A DNA stretch of 60,000 nucleotides, from the NCBI RefSeq assembly GCF_032854445.1, contig NC_088306.1, positions 17,023,764 through 17,083,763 of the forward strand, given 5' to 3'. The DNA is from Liolophura sinensis (lineage: Eukaryota > Mollusca > Polyplacophora > Chitonida > Chitonidae). Shown in pieces: positions 10,436 through 20,245 of this stretch. A program made the translations under genes and the position numbers. The notes under the pieces were generated by a model that did not search any database, was not told where the DNA came from, and worked only from the letters and a program-made list of their open reading frames with translations. Position 1 is the first letter of the stretch; each line of letters opens with the position of its first letter.

Positions 10436-11756
10436 CTTTGTCAGATGGTTATTCTTGGATTTTCACACTTACTGTTCATAACAACAGGCAAACTCATTTT
10501 AATATTGCTGTTCTTAAACATAGAGCAATATATGTATTACATGTATTGTCACTCCGGATAATGGCATAATAAGATGCAAAACTTCAACCAGAATGAAAGT
10601 TTTGTTTTTCAGAGTTACATTTTTTGTGTATCACATGTATTTTTATTTTGGAATTTTTTGGTTTATTCTGTCTACACTGATAAAAAAATATATATATATA
10701 TATATTTTGAAACGCAGAAGGTTTTGGAAAATACAAAATTTGTCTGTGGACAGCTGTGCGTGTTGTCATGTGATTAAGATTGAATTTGTGATTAAATCAG
10801 TATATTTTACCATATTAATTGTTATACATGTATATCAAAATGCTGATGATAAATTCTGTGAGTATTTGCCTTGTGTTCCAGTCAGACATTAGATCATGTA
10901 TATCTGGTATAAGCTGCACATGGCATCATGTGATGATGTTGTATAGGGGAAATGTTCTTATAAGTATAGTGTAAACAGACATGATTTTTTTCCGCTTTTT
11001 AGGCGGAATTCCGCTGTTTCTTTGTTCAGTTTCGATTAATTTACCTGTTTTCCGCAGATTTTTCCAGCTTCCAGGGCCTAGGCGGCCCCTGGACCCGGCC
11101 TTTTTGGGCTATGATAGTAAATTTCAGCTATTTTCTTGGTTCACCACAAATCATGTCTGTGTAAAACTCAAGTCCAAGAGATAAATAAAATAAATACATA
11201 AATAAATTGTTTACTAGGAAAGAATGGAGGAAATGTACAGATTCTCATATGCTGAGCATTGGGTTATCAGTGTAGTATCAAAGTAGGTATCAGATAGATC
11301 AAGGAAGGAATATATGTGTGAACATTGAACTGATGACCCTTTTCATTCTGTCACAGTATTCAAACAGAGAACAAGCAGTACCACAGGGTTTTCATGTAGA
11401 ATTGGAGACGGAGGTCAGAGTTCAAAAGTAGATGGCTGAAATGAAAGTAATTAGGCCACATTTACTATTGATTTAAATAGTAAGAATATTCAAAATAGGT
11501 GGCTACAGGGATGGCAGTAGACAGCTGTGTGCAGCCTGCTACTTGACCTTTTTGAACACCCTGTTGTAGGTTTTCATGTAACACATAGTTCTGTGTTATT
11601 CTAGATTTGCATCCCACTTTTAAGTACTAAACTGAATTACAGTGGTTACAGCTTTGTGTGAACGGGGCTTTTATTTGATAATAAATCCTTCATCTCCTTT
11701 ACCTGAGTACATATAGATGGTACAGGTTGTGAATTGACAAATATCCAGAGCTCAAT
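10436..11756. other. AT-rich non-coding DNA
   Basis: Includes a short TA run near 10688-10705 and an AAAT-rich stretch at about 11183-11206 that may be the tail of an unrecognised SINE. No exon was seen. Confidence 0.55.
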
Positions 11757-11968
11757 ACAGTCTTCAACCTTTTTGCTTATGAGGGAACAACTTCCAGTGC
11801 AATTTATGCACACTTATATGTAGATTCTGGAGACAGAACTACATTGGTTAGACTGGCCAATTTCAGGGCTTCACAAAAAGTATAACTTTTTCAGTCCGCA
11901 CAGAATAATGCCCCAGAGTATACTTGAATGATCACCTTGCAAGCATGTGAAAAGGATGAGAATTACTG
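11757..11968 (+). mobile_element. MITE family M, copy 2
   Basis: Same core (CAATTTCAGGGCTTCACAAA) and ends (CAGTCTTCAACCTTTTTGC at left, GAGAATTACTG at right) as the other copies. Confidence 0.8.
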
Positions 11969-12314
11969 TTGTTCTTGAGTGCATTCAGGATACAGTGTAT
12001 AAAGGCTAAGTATAGTGATGCATGTATAAAGACTGCCTGCTCAGAAGCTAGCTATCCTTTAACTGGGATGACACAGAATCCTGTAGTTTTAGTACTTAAT
12101 GACTTTACTACACAACTGAAAATGAGTATAACGTTGATTAAACAGGGAACTTGGAGCAGGATTATAAAAGATAGTCATCTAGGTAATGACAATGTAGCTG
12201 TTGAGTTTGGCCATGTGACCATTACATGTGATGTACCTGTAGCTACGGGGTGTGGTTTACAGTCTGACCAGCATTGTAAGTCAGAGATCCATTGTATTTG
12301 CTCCGTGTACGTTT

Positions 12315-12472
12315 TGTTGTTTTATGTGGTACTCAGGTATATTTCGCTTAAATACATGCGCGGCCAACATTATGGTGGGAGGAAACTGAGCAGAGCAGGT
12401 TGCTGGCAGACCTTTCAATGTATGCCCAGAGAAGAAGCCAGCATGAGCTGGACTTGAACTCATAGCGGCTCC
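12315..12472 (-). mobile_element. SINE-1, partial diverged copy
   Basis: Minus-strand match from the ATATTTCGCTTA tail region through GGTGGGAGGAAAC, GCAGGTTGCTGGCAGACCTT and CAGCATGAGCTGGACTTGAA. The tRNA-like head is missing, as is part of the body. Confidence 0.8.
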
Positions 12473-13090
12473 CTATACACAAGCTGAATCCACACTACAT
12501 ATTTGATTGTCGTTTTCAGGAGAACTTCGTGCCAGTGTGAACAGAGATTATCTATGGTGTATATAATAATGAGAGAACAATGTACAGTGAGTGTGACAGT
12601 TGAAGCTTGTTGTCCCATTCACACCTAGTATGAACAATTTATGTGTGTATGTGTGTAAGTCGTCAAACCCCAGCATTGTGACAGGCCAGTTTTACAACAG
12701 CACTTCTCATAACATTTTGCATTTAATATCAGATACAGTAATGTAAGCTATTCTAAAGCAGTGACAGCAATCCTCAGAATTGTTTCTCTAAATGGCTGTT
12801 GGGGGGGGGATATTATGTAACAAGTACAAAAGAGAAAAAAGGGGAAATATCAACAGTGTTTTGTAAGCTGGTGAGCAGACACATAATTTTTCAAATAGTC
12901 CTTCTGTTGGTAAGGTTCCAGCACACATTATGTAAGATGTTAGGCACTAGAGTGGCACTGTTATCTCCAGTGTACAGCTAATGACTGAACGTCCTTAATC
13001 CAACATGTCTTGACCCCACTTGGCCTGACCATCAAGTACTGGTACATTTTTAGTACAGTAAGATTTGTGTATGTCTTACATGTATTAAGG

Positions 13091-13355
13091 GGACCTCTGT
13101 GGCTCAGTTGGTTAGCGCACCAGCGTAGTGTAATGACCCAGGAGTCTCTCACCAATGCAGTCGCTGTGAGTTCAAGCCCAGCTCATGCTGGCTTCCTCTT
13201 CGGTCATACGTGGGAAGGTCTGCCAGCAACCTGCGGATGGTCGTGGGTTTCCGCCAGGCTTTGCCCGGTTTCCACCTACCATATTGCTGACCGCGGCCGT
13301 ATAAGTGAAATATTCTTGAGTACAGCGTAAAACACCGATCAAATAAATAAATAAA
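13091..13355 (+). mobile_element. SINE-1, full-length copy with perfect 14-bp target duplication
   Basis: Complete element with A box TGGCTCAGTTGG, B box GAGTTCAAGCCC, conserved body, CGTAAAACACC motif and AAAT tail. Identical 14-bp flanks, TACATGTATTAAGG, lie at 13077-13090 and 13356-13369. It is the best reference copy in the window, and its perfect flanks suggest a relatively young insertion. Confidence 0.95.
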
Positions 13356-13369
13356 TACATGTATTAAGG

Positions 13370-14504
13370 CGTAATTAACATTAAAGTATACTGGTACTGT
13401 GTAAAGTCTTTAACTTTTAACCGTCCATTCAAGCATATTCTGAGGGGATTATTTTGTGTTAGGATTCATATCACCAAATAGTGAAGAGAGGTCAGAACAT
13501 GTCTTAAAAGCAAGATTAGGGGATAAGGATCAAGATAGTCGGAATTGCTTTCCTAAATTGTAAAAAAAAAAAGATTGCATTACATTAAAACAACTGTTGT
13601 TAGTTTTGGAGGACAATATGGAAACAAAAGTTTTCTGTTGTTTGCAATTTTGCCTGGTGTGACGTCATATAAGAACATTTTCCCTCTCATCGCTGAAATA
13701 TAGCCTCCAAATGATATCATGCTTACATGTACAAACACACAGACTGTCATTCTAGGGTAGTGATCTACTCGACGTCACATCGGCCCGATGCATCACATCT
13801 CATCAGGAAAATCTTACTGAAACTGCTGAAGAATGTGTTTTTGAGCGCTCTTCACTTATGGGGTTAAATAGGGTTATTCATCGTAAATCTTTTTGAACTA
13901 TAGAGTAAGTTTTTCGATATCTTTCACATCATTTTAATACTTCTGCCTGGTTTTCCTTGGGACTGAAGTAGCTCTTTAGATACATGTATACTTTCATGCT
14001 GCAAGTCAGTGACGCTCTGCATATACAGGTGTTGTCAAGAGGTTGTTCATGCTGTAGGAATGCTTGATACAAGTGTACAGTACATATATTTGTTATTGTG
14101 TGTTGGACTTCTCATCATTTTCCACAATGTACAGATTGAATCATTTCTTGGTACAGGCACTGGTAAATCTCCTTGGTGCCAGTTTATTTGTTTGTCCAGG
14201 TACAAGTTCATCTCTTTCCAGGTATTTGGATTAATTGACCTGACATTTCTAGGAACTCGCTGGCACATATCTGGCCATTGGTTTGTTTATTGACACATAT
14301 TGCTTCACCTGTTTTTTAGGACTGGATTGTCTCTCTTGTGAATGGTTATATGTATTTTTGAATATTGGTTGGTATTTGTTGACCCATAGTTCTTGTGCTG
14401 GTTGATGTGTTTCTCTAGGTTCTGATTGATGGATTTGGGAGTTCTTCCTGGTGTATTTCTTTGTAGAGATAATCCCTTTTTTTTTGTAGTCTTGATATAT
14501 TTTT
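13370..14504. other. Non-coding DNA
   Basis: Holds a short inverted pair, TGTGACGTC near 13660 and GACGTCACA near 13772, too weak to call a MITE. The right end grades into the 22-bp minisatellite. Confidence 0.5.
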
Positions 14505-14970
14505 AGTCACTGGTTGATCTAGTTCTAGGCACTGGTTTGTCTAGTTCTAGGCACTGGTCGATGTATTTATAGGCACTGGTTGATTTAGTTCTGGGCATTT
14601 GTTGATCTAGTTCTAGGCAATGGTTGATCTAATTCTAGGCATTGGTTAATGTATTCCTAGCCACTGGTTGATCTAGTTCTAGGCACTGATTAATGTATTT
14701 CTAGGCTATGGTTGACCTAGTTTTAGACATTGGTTGACCTAGTTTTAGACATTGGTTGACCTAGTTTTAGGCACTGGTTGATCTAGTTCTAGGCAATGGT
14801 TGATCTAATTCTAGGCATTGGTTAATGTATTCCTAGGCAATGGTTGATCTAGTTCTAGGCATTGGTCGACCAAGCTCTATGTACTGGTCAGTCTATTTTT
14901 AGGCATTGGTTGGTCTGTTTTACTTTTAGGCTGTTTGGAGTCATTGGTAGGTCTATTTTTAGGCATTTGT
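14505..14970. repeat. Minisatellite, 22-bp unit, about 20 copies
   Basis: Tandem copies of a unit near GGCACTGGTTGATCTAGTTC plus TA. Variants such as GGCATTGGTTAATGTATTCC are interspersed. Looser versions can be seen for a few hundred bases upstream. Confidence 0.9.
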
Positions 14971-15682
14971 TTATCTGTATGTTGCAGCATGTCTTTTACT
15001 AACTAGTTTTATATTTGGTTGTATATCAATAAAATTATCTGCTGTCATTAGGAAACAATGAAAATTCCCTTTTTTACACAATCTGGCTATAACTCTCTTT
15101 AGTGTTAATATCGTACATCCAAGAAAATGCTTTCGTACATGTATTTCCAATGAAGATGTATTCCCTAATGCAAATTACAACTTATGTGCCTTTTATACCA
15201 GAATACTAATCCTACAGTATGTTGAACCGCGGAGTATAAAGGAGGGTATGGTGTCCAGAAGGTGCTACTGTGGCCCTGCACAGACATTCTGGCCTGTGTT
15301 AGGCTGAATGTGGACAGAGCTAATGTCTAAAATAAGCCCTGCTGTCCAACAGCTGGCTGTAGGAGGCTGACATTACCAGCAAGATCTGGCTAAATATAGG
15401 TTTTCATGAGGAGTTTATTATAGTGAGATCAGACACAAGGGGTACTCTGAAATGTGGAGGGGAACAAGACTTGGGGTGGATGCTGAATCAGGGCAGCAGT
15501 GTACATGTATCTACCCCAGCCCCAGCCCCCCCCCCCCCTTATCCCACCTCAACATACATGTACTGCCACTACTTTGAGATGATATATTACAGGCTTAACA
15601 CCACCAGTCTTGGCCGTCACTAACTTAGATTATTCAGTGGGAACAGAGTAGAGGCATGTGGCCTGCGATGACAGGGATCTGT

Positions 15683-15966
15683 GGTCAGTTTTGTGTTCTG
15701 GCTGGATTCTTGGTTCAGATTTAGTAGATGGACATATACCTGAACCTGGTAACTGTGTTATGCAGGTCTTTGATCTTTGAAATGGTCGTTTGAACATTGT
15801 AGGTAAGTTTGTTAAGAACAGTGCACAGTTTTGTGTTCTGGCTGGATTCTTGGTTCACATTCAGTAGATGAACATATACCAGGACCAGTTATATGTACCT
15901 GTGTTGTGCAGGTCTTTGATCAGTGAAGTGGTAGTTTGAACATTGTAGGTAAGTTTGTTAAGAACA
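15683..15966. repeat. Tandem duplication, about 140-bp unit
   Basis: 15683-15822 and 15826-15966 are two diverged copies. Both contain AGTTTTGTGTTCTGGCTGGA and TTGAACATTGTAGGTAAGTT, so each carries a GTAAGT that could be mistaken for a splice donor. Confidence 0.9.
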
Positions 15967-17015
15967 GCTCAAATATGACACTCTTGTACAACTTAGGTGC
16001 AGGATTCTCTTTCCTTCACAATAACTTTTGCAACAAAGTAAAATATGCAGAAATCATAGGAGACGGAATTGTTATCGGGTTACAGTAAGTTTTGATGCTA
16101 TAATTTTGTATAATGATAAGAATAGATTTCCTCTTTAAGTTTCCTTTCAGATGTTAACTTTGTGTTTTTTTTTTCTATGAAAAAAAGTCATTGTAATGAG
16201 ACCATCTCTTGATGCGTGTGGATGTACTGTATATCTCAAGTCTTCTCTAATAACAAATTCCAGTATCTGGTGTTTTAAATGTCTACATGTATCCAACAGT
16301 AATAAATATGTGTGTATTTTACACAGTGCTTAATAGTAGCCAAAACTGTCACCAGCCATGGTAGTTTAATGCCATATTCTCACCGGAGTTATCCCCCCTG
16401 ACCCATGCTGTTCCACACCGATTTGCCACACTGGCACTATCCCACACACTCAGTGCATGAGGCCTCCAGACAGTACTTGTTCAGTATTACAAAATGTAAC
16501 TTAATGTCACATTTGATCACTAAATATTTACATGAGCCTTAATTTTTCCCAGCTTCAAATTCTTGGTTAATTTTGCTCATTGTGGAAGTCACCAGTAGAG
16601 CTTTTATCTACATTAGTAGAAGAAATACATTTGGTATACTATATACTATATTTCACCTAAAGAAATGAATCAGACTTCAGTTCTTAAGTGACTGTAAGGT
16701 GGATGATTAAATCAGAATCAAGCATTATGTGTCACTTGAAAAATGCTAAACTTCGGTGCATTATAGTGTTTGTTGTAGTCTGGCTGGGCTGTGGCTTCAT
16801 GTCAGGAAGTTTGCCAGATACCTGACAAAATGGGGTAGCTTTGTCCAGGTGCTACCCATGTTTACACCTAAACCTAACAGCTGTGACATACATGTGCATG
16901 CTGTATGCAGTACATACGTAACTGAAAAATGCTTGGGTGCTGAATTGAACCATCAGTCAAATAAGTAAATACGTACTTGTACATGTTCTGATATGGTCAT
17001 ATTTGTGTTTTGCAG
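15967..17015. other. Non-coding DNA ending at the exon A acceptor
   Basis: Nothing was recognised except a possible SINE-1 tail remnant near 16900-16975 (CATCAGTCAAATAAGTAAAT). The pyrimidine tract and TTTTGCAG before exon A are at 17005-17015. Confidence 0.55.
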
Positions 17016-17063
17016 GCCTGCACCAAGGATGGATACCTGATGAAACAGACCAGCTCCTTCCAG
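17016..17063 (+). CDS. Diacylglycerol kinase delta/eta-type, PH-domain exon A
   Basis: A 48-nt internal exon follows a pyrimidine-rich tract and TTTTGCAG acceptor and ends CAG before a GTACGT donor. It encodes 16 residues including DGYLMKQTSSFQ, the first beta strand of a PH domain. Joined in frame to the next two exons, it matches the N-terminal PH domain I recall for type II diacylglycerol kinases (delta/eta), which has a (K)EGxLxKQxxSFQ start. These enzymes phosphorylate diacylglycerol to phosphatidic acid, and the PH domain binds phosphoinositides for membrane targeting. The exon begins and ends in phase 0 as read here. The upstream exon carrying the initiator Met is not visible, so the start is partial. 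The family call rests on all three exons together; this one alone would be weak. Confidence 0.85.
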
Positions 17064-17553
17064 GTACGTGTATCTGCCGTTAAGGTTTTCCCGGTGTACA
17101 GCCGTCATACTCTCCCCTCAGGTGTTCTACAAGTGTTCTGTATGGTACGTCCTTCAGCATCTGATCACTTGATGGGAGAAGTACTGAAACCCTTGTTTGA
17201 AGTACCCTATTTCCTCAACCTTTCGCATGTGGAAGAGCAACTGTCAGCACTGTTTATGCACATTTTTAGTTTTATTTCGGGGACAAAACAGCACTGGTTG
17301 GGTTGGCCAATTTCAGGGCTTCAAAGAAAGTATAATTTTATTTTTCTGCACAGAATAAAACTCTTGAAATGTTCTTAGACAAACATCTTGCAAAAACATA
17401 AGAAAAGGTTGAAGAATTACAGAGGAATTAACATTTCGCCCGTGAAAATGTGTCCTTGCACGGAAATGGAAAGTACCACAGATGGTCTGAAATTTTGCCA
17501 GTGGCAATATTTTTCCCAATGATTCATGGCTTTCAACAAATTCTGTTTTGCAG
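17064..17553 (+). other. Intron between PH exons A and B (490 bp), mostly a MITE
   Basis: GT...AG intron with donor GTACGT and acceptor TTTTGCAG. About 220 of its 490 bases (17203-17422) are a copy of the TA-flanked MITE family described separately. Without the insertion the intron would be about 270 bp. Confidence 0.85.
17203..17422 (+). mobile_element. MITE family M, copy 3, inside the 490-bp intron
   Basis: Left end TACCCTATTTCCTCAACC, core TTTCAGGGCTTCAAAGAAAG, right end GGTTGAAGAATTACAG. It occupies almost half of the small intron between the first two PH exons, in gene orientation. Confidence 0.82.
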
Positions 17554-17616
17554 AGATGGAGACGAAGATATTTTAAACTCAAAGGAAGAAAACTGTACTA
17601 TGCAAAAGATCATTCG
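17554..17616 (+). CDS. Diacylglycerol kinase delta/eta-type, PH-domain exon B
   Basis: A 63-nt exon lies between a TTCTGTTTTGCAG acceptor and a GTATGT donor, phase 0 at both ends. It encodes 21 residues including RWRRRYFKLKGRKLYYAK. This is the strongly basic beta2-beta3 segment of a PH domain, where the Lys/Arg cluster contacts inositol phosphates. The matching segment in vertebrate DGK delta/eta is of the form RRYFKLRGRxLYYAK, so the match is very close. It sits 490 bp downstream of exon A, and most of that small intron is a MITE copy. The 15.1-kb intron that follows separates it from exon C. The reading frame is intact and nothing suggests a pseudogene. Confidence 0.9.
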
Positions 17617-18676
17617 GTATGTATTGTTTGTCCCACAAGACAGACAAGTCGGAGCCGATTTCACGGAACCATTTCTGACAAGTCAAAAATCTAAAGTACG
17701 ATCTTAACGGTTATTTTCAGGCTTTAGAAATTGAAATTCGTTCGCCTCATCAGTGTTATCTTAAGACAAATGTGACTAAATTTCAACTTTCTGTGTCAAA
17801 AAATACGCAAGTTAAAGAGTATTAAAATTTTGACTTGAGTCAGGAACAGCTTTGTGGAACCCTCCCCCGAATTGTTTTGTCATCTTAGAGTTCTGATTGT
17901 AGCATACAGGTACAATGTACTCGGTCCATTCTTTGATTGCACGTAGATAGAGAGTCTTAGATTATAAGGTGAGAACCCTGGTTTCAAGCATTGTCCATGT
18001 CTTGTCAGGAGAGACATGTATGTTGGTCTTCAATAAATTATTAACCTGTCTGTGTCATTATTGAGAAATGAAACATCAGAGCATAACGTATGAAATTTAG
18101 TACACATCTGTGATTACCATAAGCCTCCAGGTTACCTCCACCTCTAGTACAGGCTGCCATTGTGCATTTAAGTGAAAACTGTTTGGTCTTGACACTAAAC
18201 AACAATCAGTCAAAAATATAATTTAGAATTTTAAATTTGGTTTCAGTTTACCCTTGGTTATTTCAGTGGACAATTTTGATGTGCTCAACTGGCATTTTTC
18301 TGTTTTCATGACCTGTCACCTGAGCCCTGGTTTGCGTTTTAACCATTAGTGTAACATGAGTGCTGAGACATCATGTTTCCAGTTAGTTTAAAATGGCCCA
18401 TAAAGAATTCCAGATAACAAAAATTCATTTATTGTCTTATCAAGCACATCAGAAAAGTTTTGTTCCTCCTCTCTTCCTGAATGTCTCCAGTTACATTATT
18501 CAGTGTCTTTCCTTTTAATATAAAAGTACATGTACATATAGATTATGGTCTGTCTTTTTCATCAATAAGAAAATGACTGTTTACAGATGCTCATTCTACC
18601 TTAGCTGCTCATTTGCCTAGGCTCATTAGCTGCTTAAGGTGATCATTATTTTTGCATCCATATCTTTAGCTGAGAT

Positions 18677-18944
18677 TTATTTATTTTATTTATTTGATTG
18701 GTGTTTTACGCCGTACTCAAGAATATTTCACTTATACGACGGCGGCCAGCATTATGGTAGGTGGAAACCGGGCATAGCCCAGGAGAAACCCATGACCATC
18801 CGCAGGTTGCTGGCCTTCCCACGTACGGCCGGAGAGGAAGCCAGCATGAGCTGGACTTGAACTCACAGCAACCGCATTGGTGAGAGGCTCCTGGGTCATT
18901 ACCCTGTGCTAGCGCGCTAACCAACTGAGCCACGGAGGCCCCTC
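18677..18944 (-). mobile_element. SINE-1, full-length copy
   Basis: Complete copy on the minus strand, from AAAT tail to the tRNA-like head ending near GGAGGCCCC. Flanks share GCTGAGAT (18669-18676 and 18949-18956), with extended similarity upstream, as a target-site duplication. It lies in the 15.1-kb intron. Confidence 0.92.
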
Positions 18945-18956
18945 TTTTGCTGAGAT

Positions 18957-20074
18957 GACTATTATTGCCCAACCTTTTCACATATAATATTGCTGTATAG
19001 TTTTAACACTTTTTGAGTAAATTTCTTCTCCTCAACGCAAATAAATGATTTATTTTCATGTATAGCTAAAGTGCTTTTGCTGGGCTAACAAGAAATTGTT
19101 GTTTTGTGTCAAAGTGCATGGAATTATTCACATAAAAATGATGTTTAAAGTCACCTTTCCATGTCAGGTATGGTCGTGAAATTTTGGATACGAGCAATTC
19201 AAGTAGAAATTTGTGATTTCCCGTGTCACCATTTTTTGGAATCACATTAATCCTATCCAAAAGAAGCCTAGTTCCCTAATGCTTTTGAACCGTGAAGAAA
19301 CCTGACAGAGGATTTTGTTCCCAGCTTGTTTTTACCGCTTACTCTCTAACAATGGCAGAAAAATCTGGGTTAATTTCGGCCTTTCGTTGTTTAGGCTGAC
19401 AGTTTGGGGTTGAAGGAGGATTACATGGTGATGTGAAATGTGTCACTGTTTGAGAGGACTTTACCATTAGTGTTCATGTTGAAAGGTCGTGTACATGGTG
19501 TGACAAAATAATGCTTGCGAAAAAACCCCCACACCTTTACACTGAGATCGACCAATGACGAAGCGGAACCGCTTTACGAAATCCCCTCATCCAATCATGA
19601 TGTTTTGGGATTGGGGTCTGTAAATAGCGTCAGCAATGTATATCTGCAGCACCTGGCCCGATAGGAAATGTTTCTCCATGCTGACATAAAGGAATTCTTT
19701 CCGGCCCACAGGAAGTGAAGTGGTGATGCTTCCATTTGGGATGGAACTAGGTCATGGTTAAGGAGGGAGGTATTTGGGGGTATCTTGTCTGGTGGCCTTA
19801 GGCATCTGCCTGTTCCTCATAGGATCCACTTAGACACGAACATCAATACGCTCACCATTTAAACAGCTTGCCCCCCCCCCCCCTTACAATTATCAGTTAT
19901 CAAATGACCCAGACAGAATGCCTAAACCCTCAAACTCCCACCATCCCCCAGCATTTCCCCTTGGCGTCTAAGCATGCCTCCTCAGTCTGCCTCCCAGGGA
20001 CAAAGATAGTATTAACACAGAGATCCTTAGAAGTGGTCCATCATTGTGCTATTTACACAAAAAATTTGAATTTT
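18957..20074. other. Non-coding DNA with a GC-richer patch
   Basis: 19520-19760 is richer in GC and free of recognised repeats, and carries two CCAAT words (GACCAATGACG, CATCCAATCATG). It could be a regulatory element. No transcript evidence is visible. Confidence 0.3.
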
Positions 20075-20245
20075 CTTATTTATTTGATTAGTGTTTTACG
20101 TTGTACTCAAGAATATTTCACTTATGGAAAGGTAGCCTTTTTCGTTGGAGGACACTGGGCAATGAGCCCGTGGGAAACTTACGACCATCGGCAGGGTGCA
20201 GGAATACCGTCTCATGTATGGGCGAAGAGGAATCCAGCATGCCAA
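20075..20245 (-). mobile_element. SINE-1, diverged partial copy
   Basis: Starts with TATTTATTTGATTAGTGTTT and ACTCAAGAATATTTCACTTAT, followed by a diverged body (ACGACCATCGGCAGG). The head is lost. Confidence 0.8.

Larger units (their letters stand above)
1..17015 (+). other. Sequence upstream of PH exon A (intron and/or 5' flank)
   Basis: Exon A has a splice acceptor, so at least the part next to 17015 is intron. No initiator exon, promoter or CpG-rich island was recognised upstream. This 17 kb consists of AT-rich unique DNA, a decayed DIRS element and minisatellites. The first exon is probably outside the window. Confidence 0.55.

Noticed and set aside
13095-13165. Possible tRNA gene
   Set aside because: The A and B boxes belong to the SINE-1 head; no complete cloverleaf with acceptor stem could be made out.
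13655-13785. Short inverted pair TGTGACGTC/GACGTCACA as a MITE
   Set aside because: The arms are only about 9 bp with no clear target duplication, and similarity does not extend inward.
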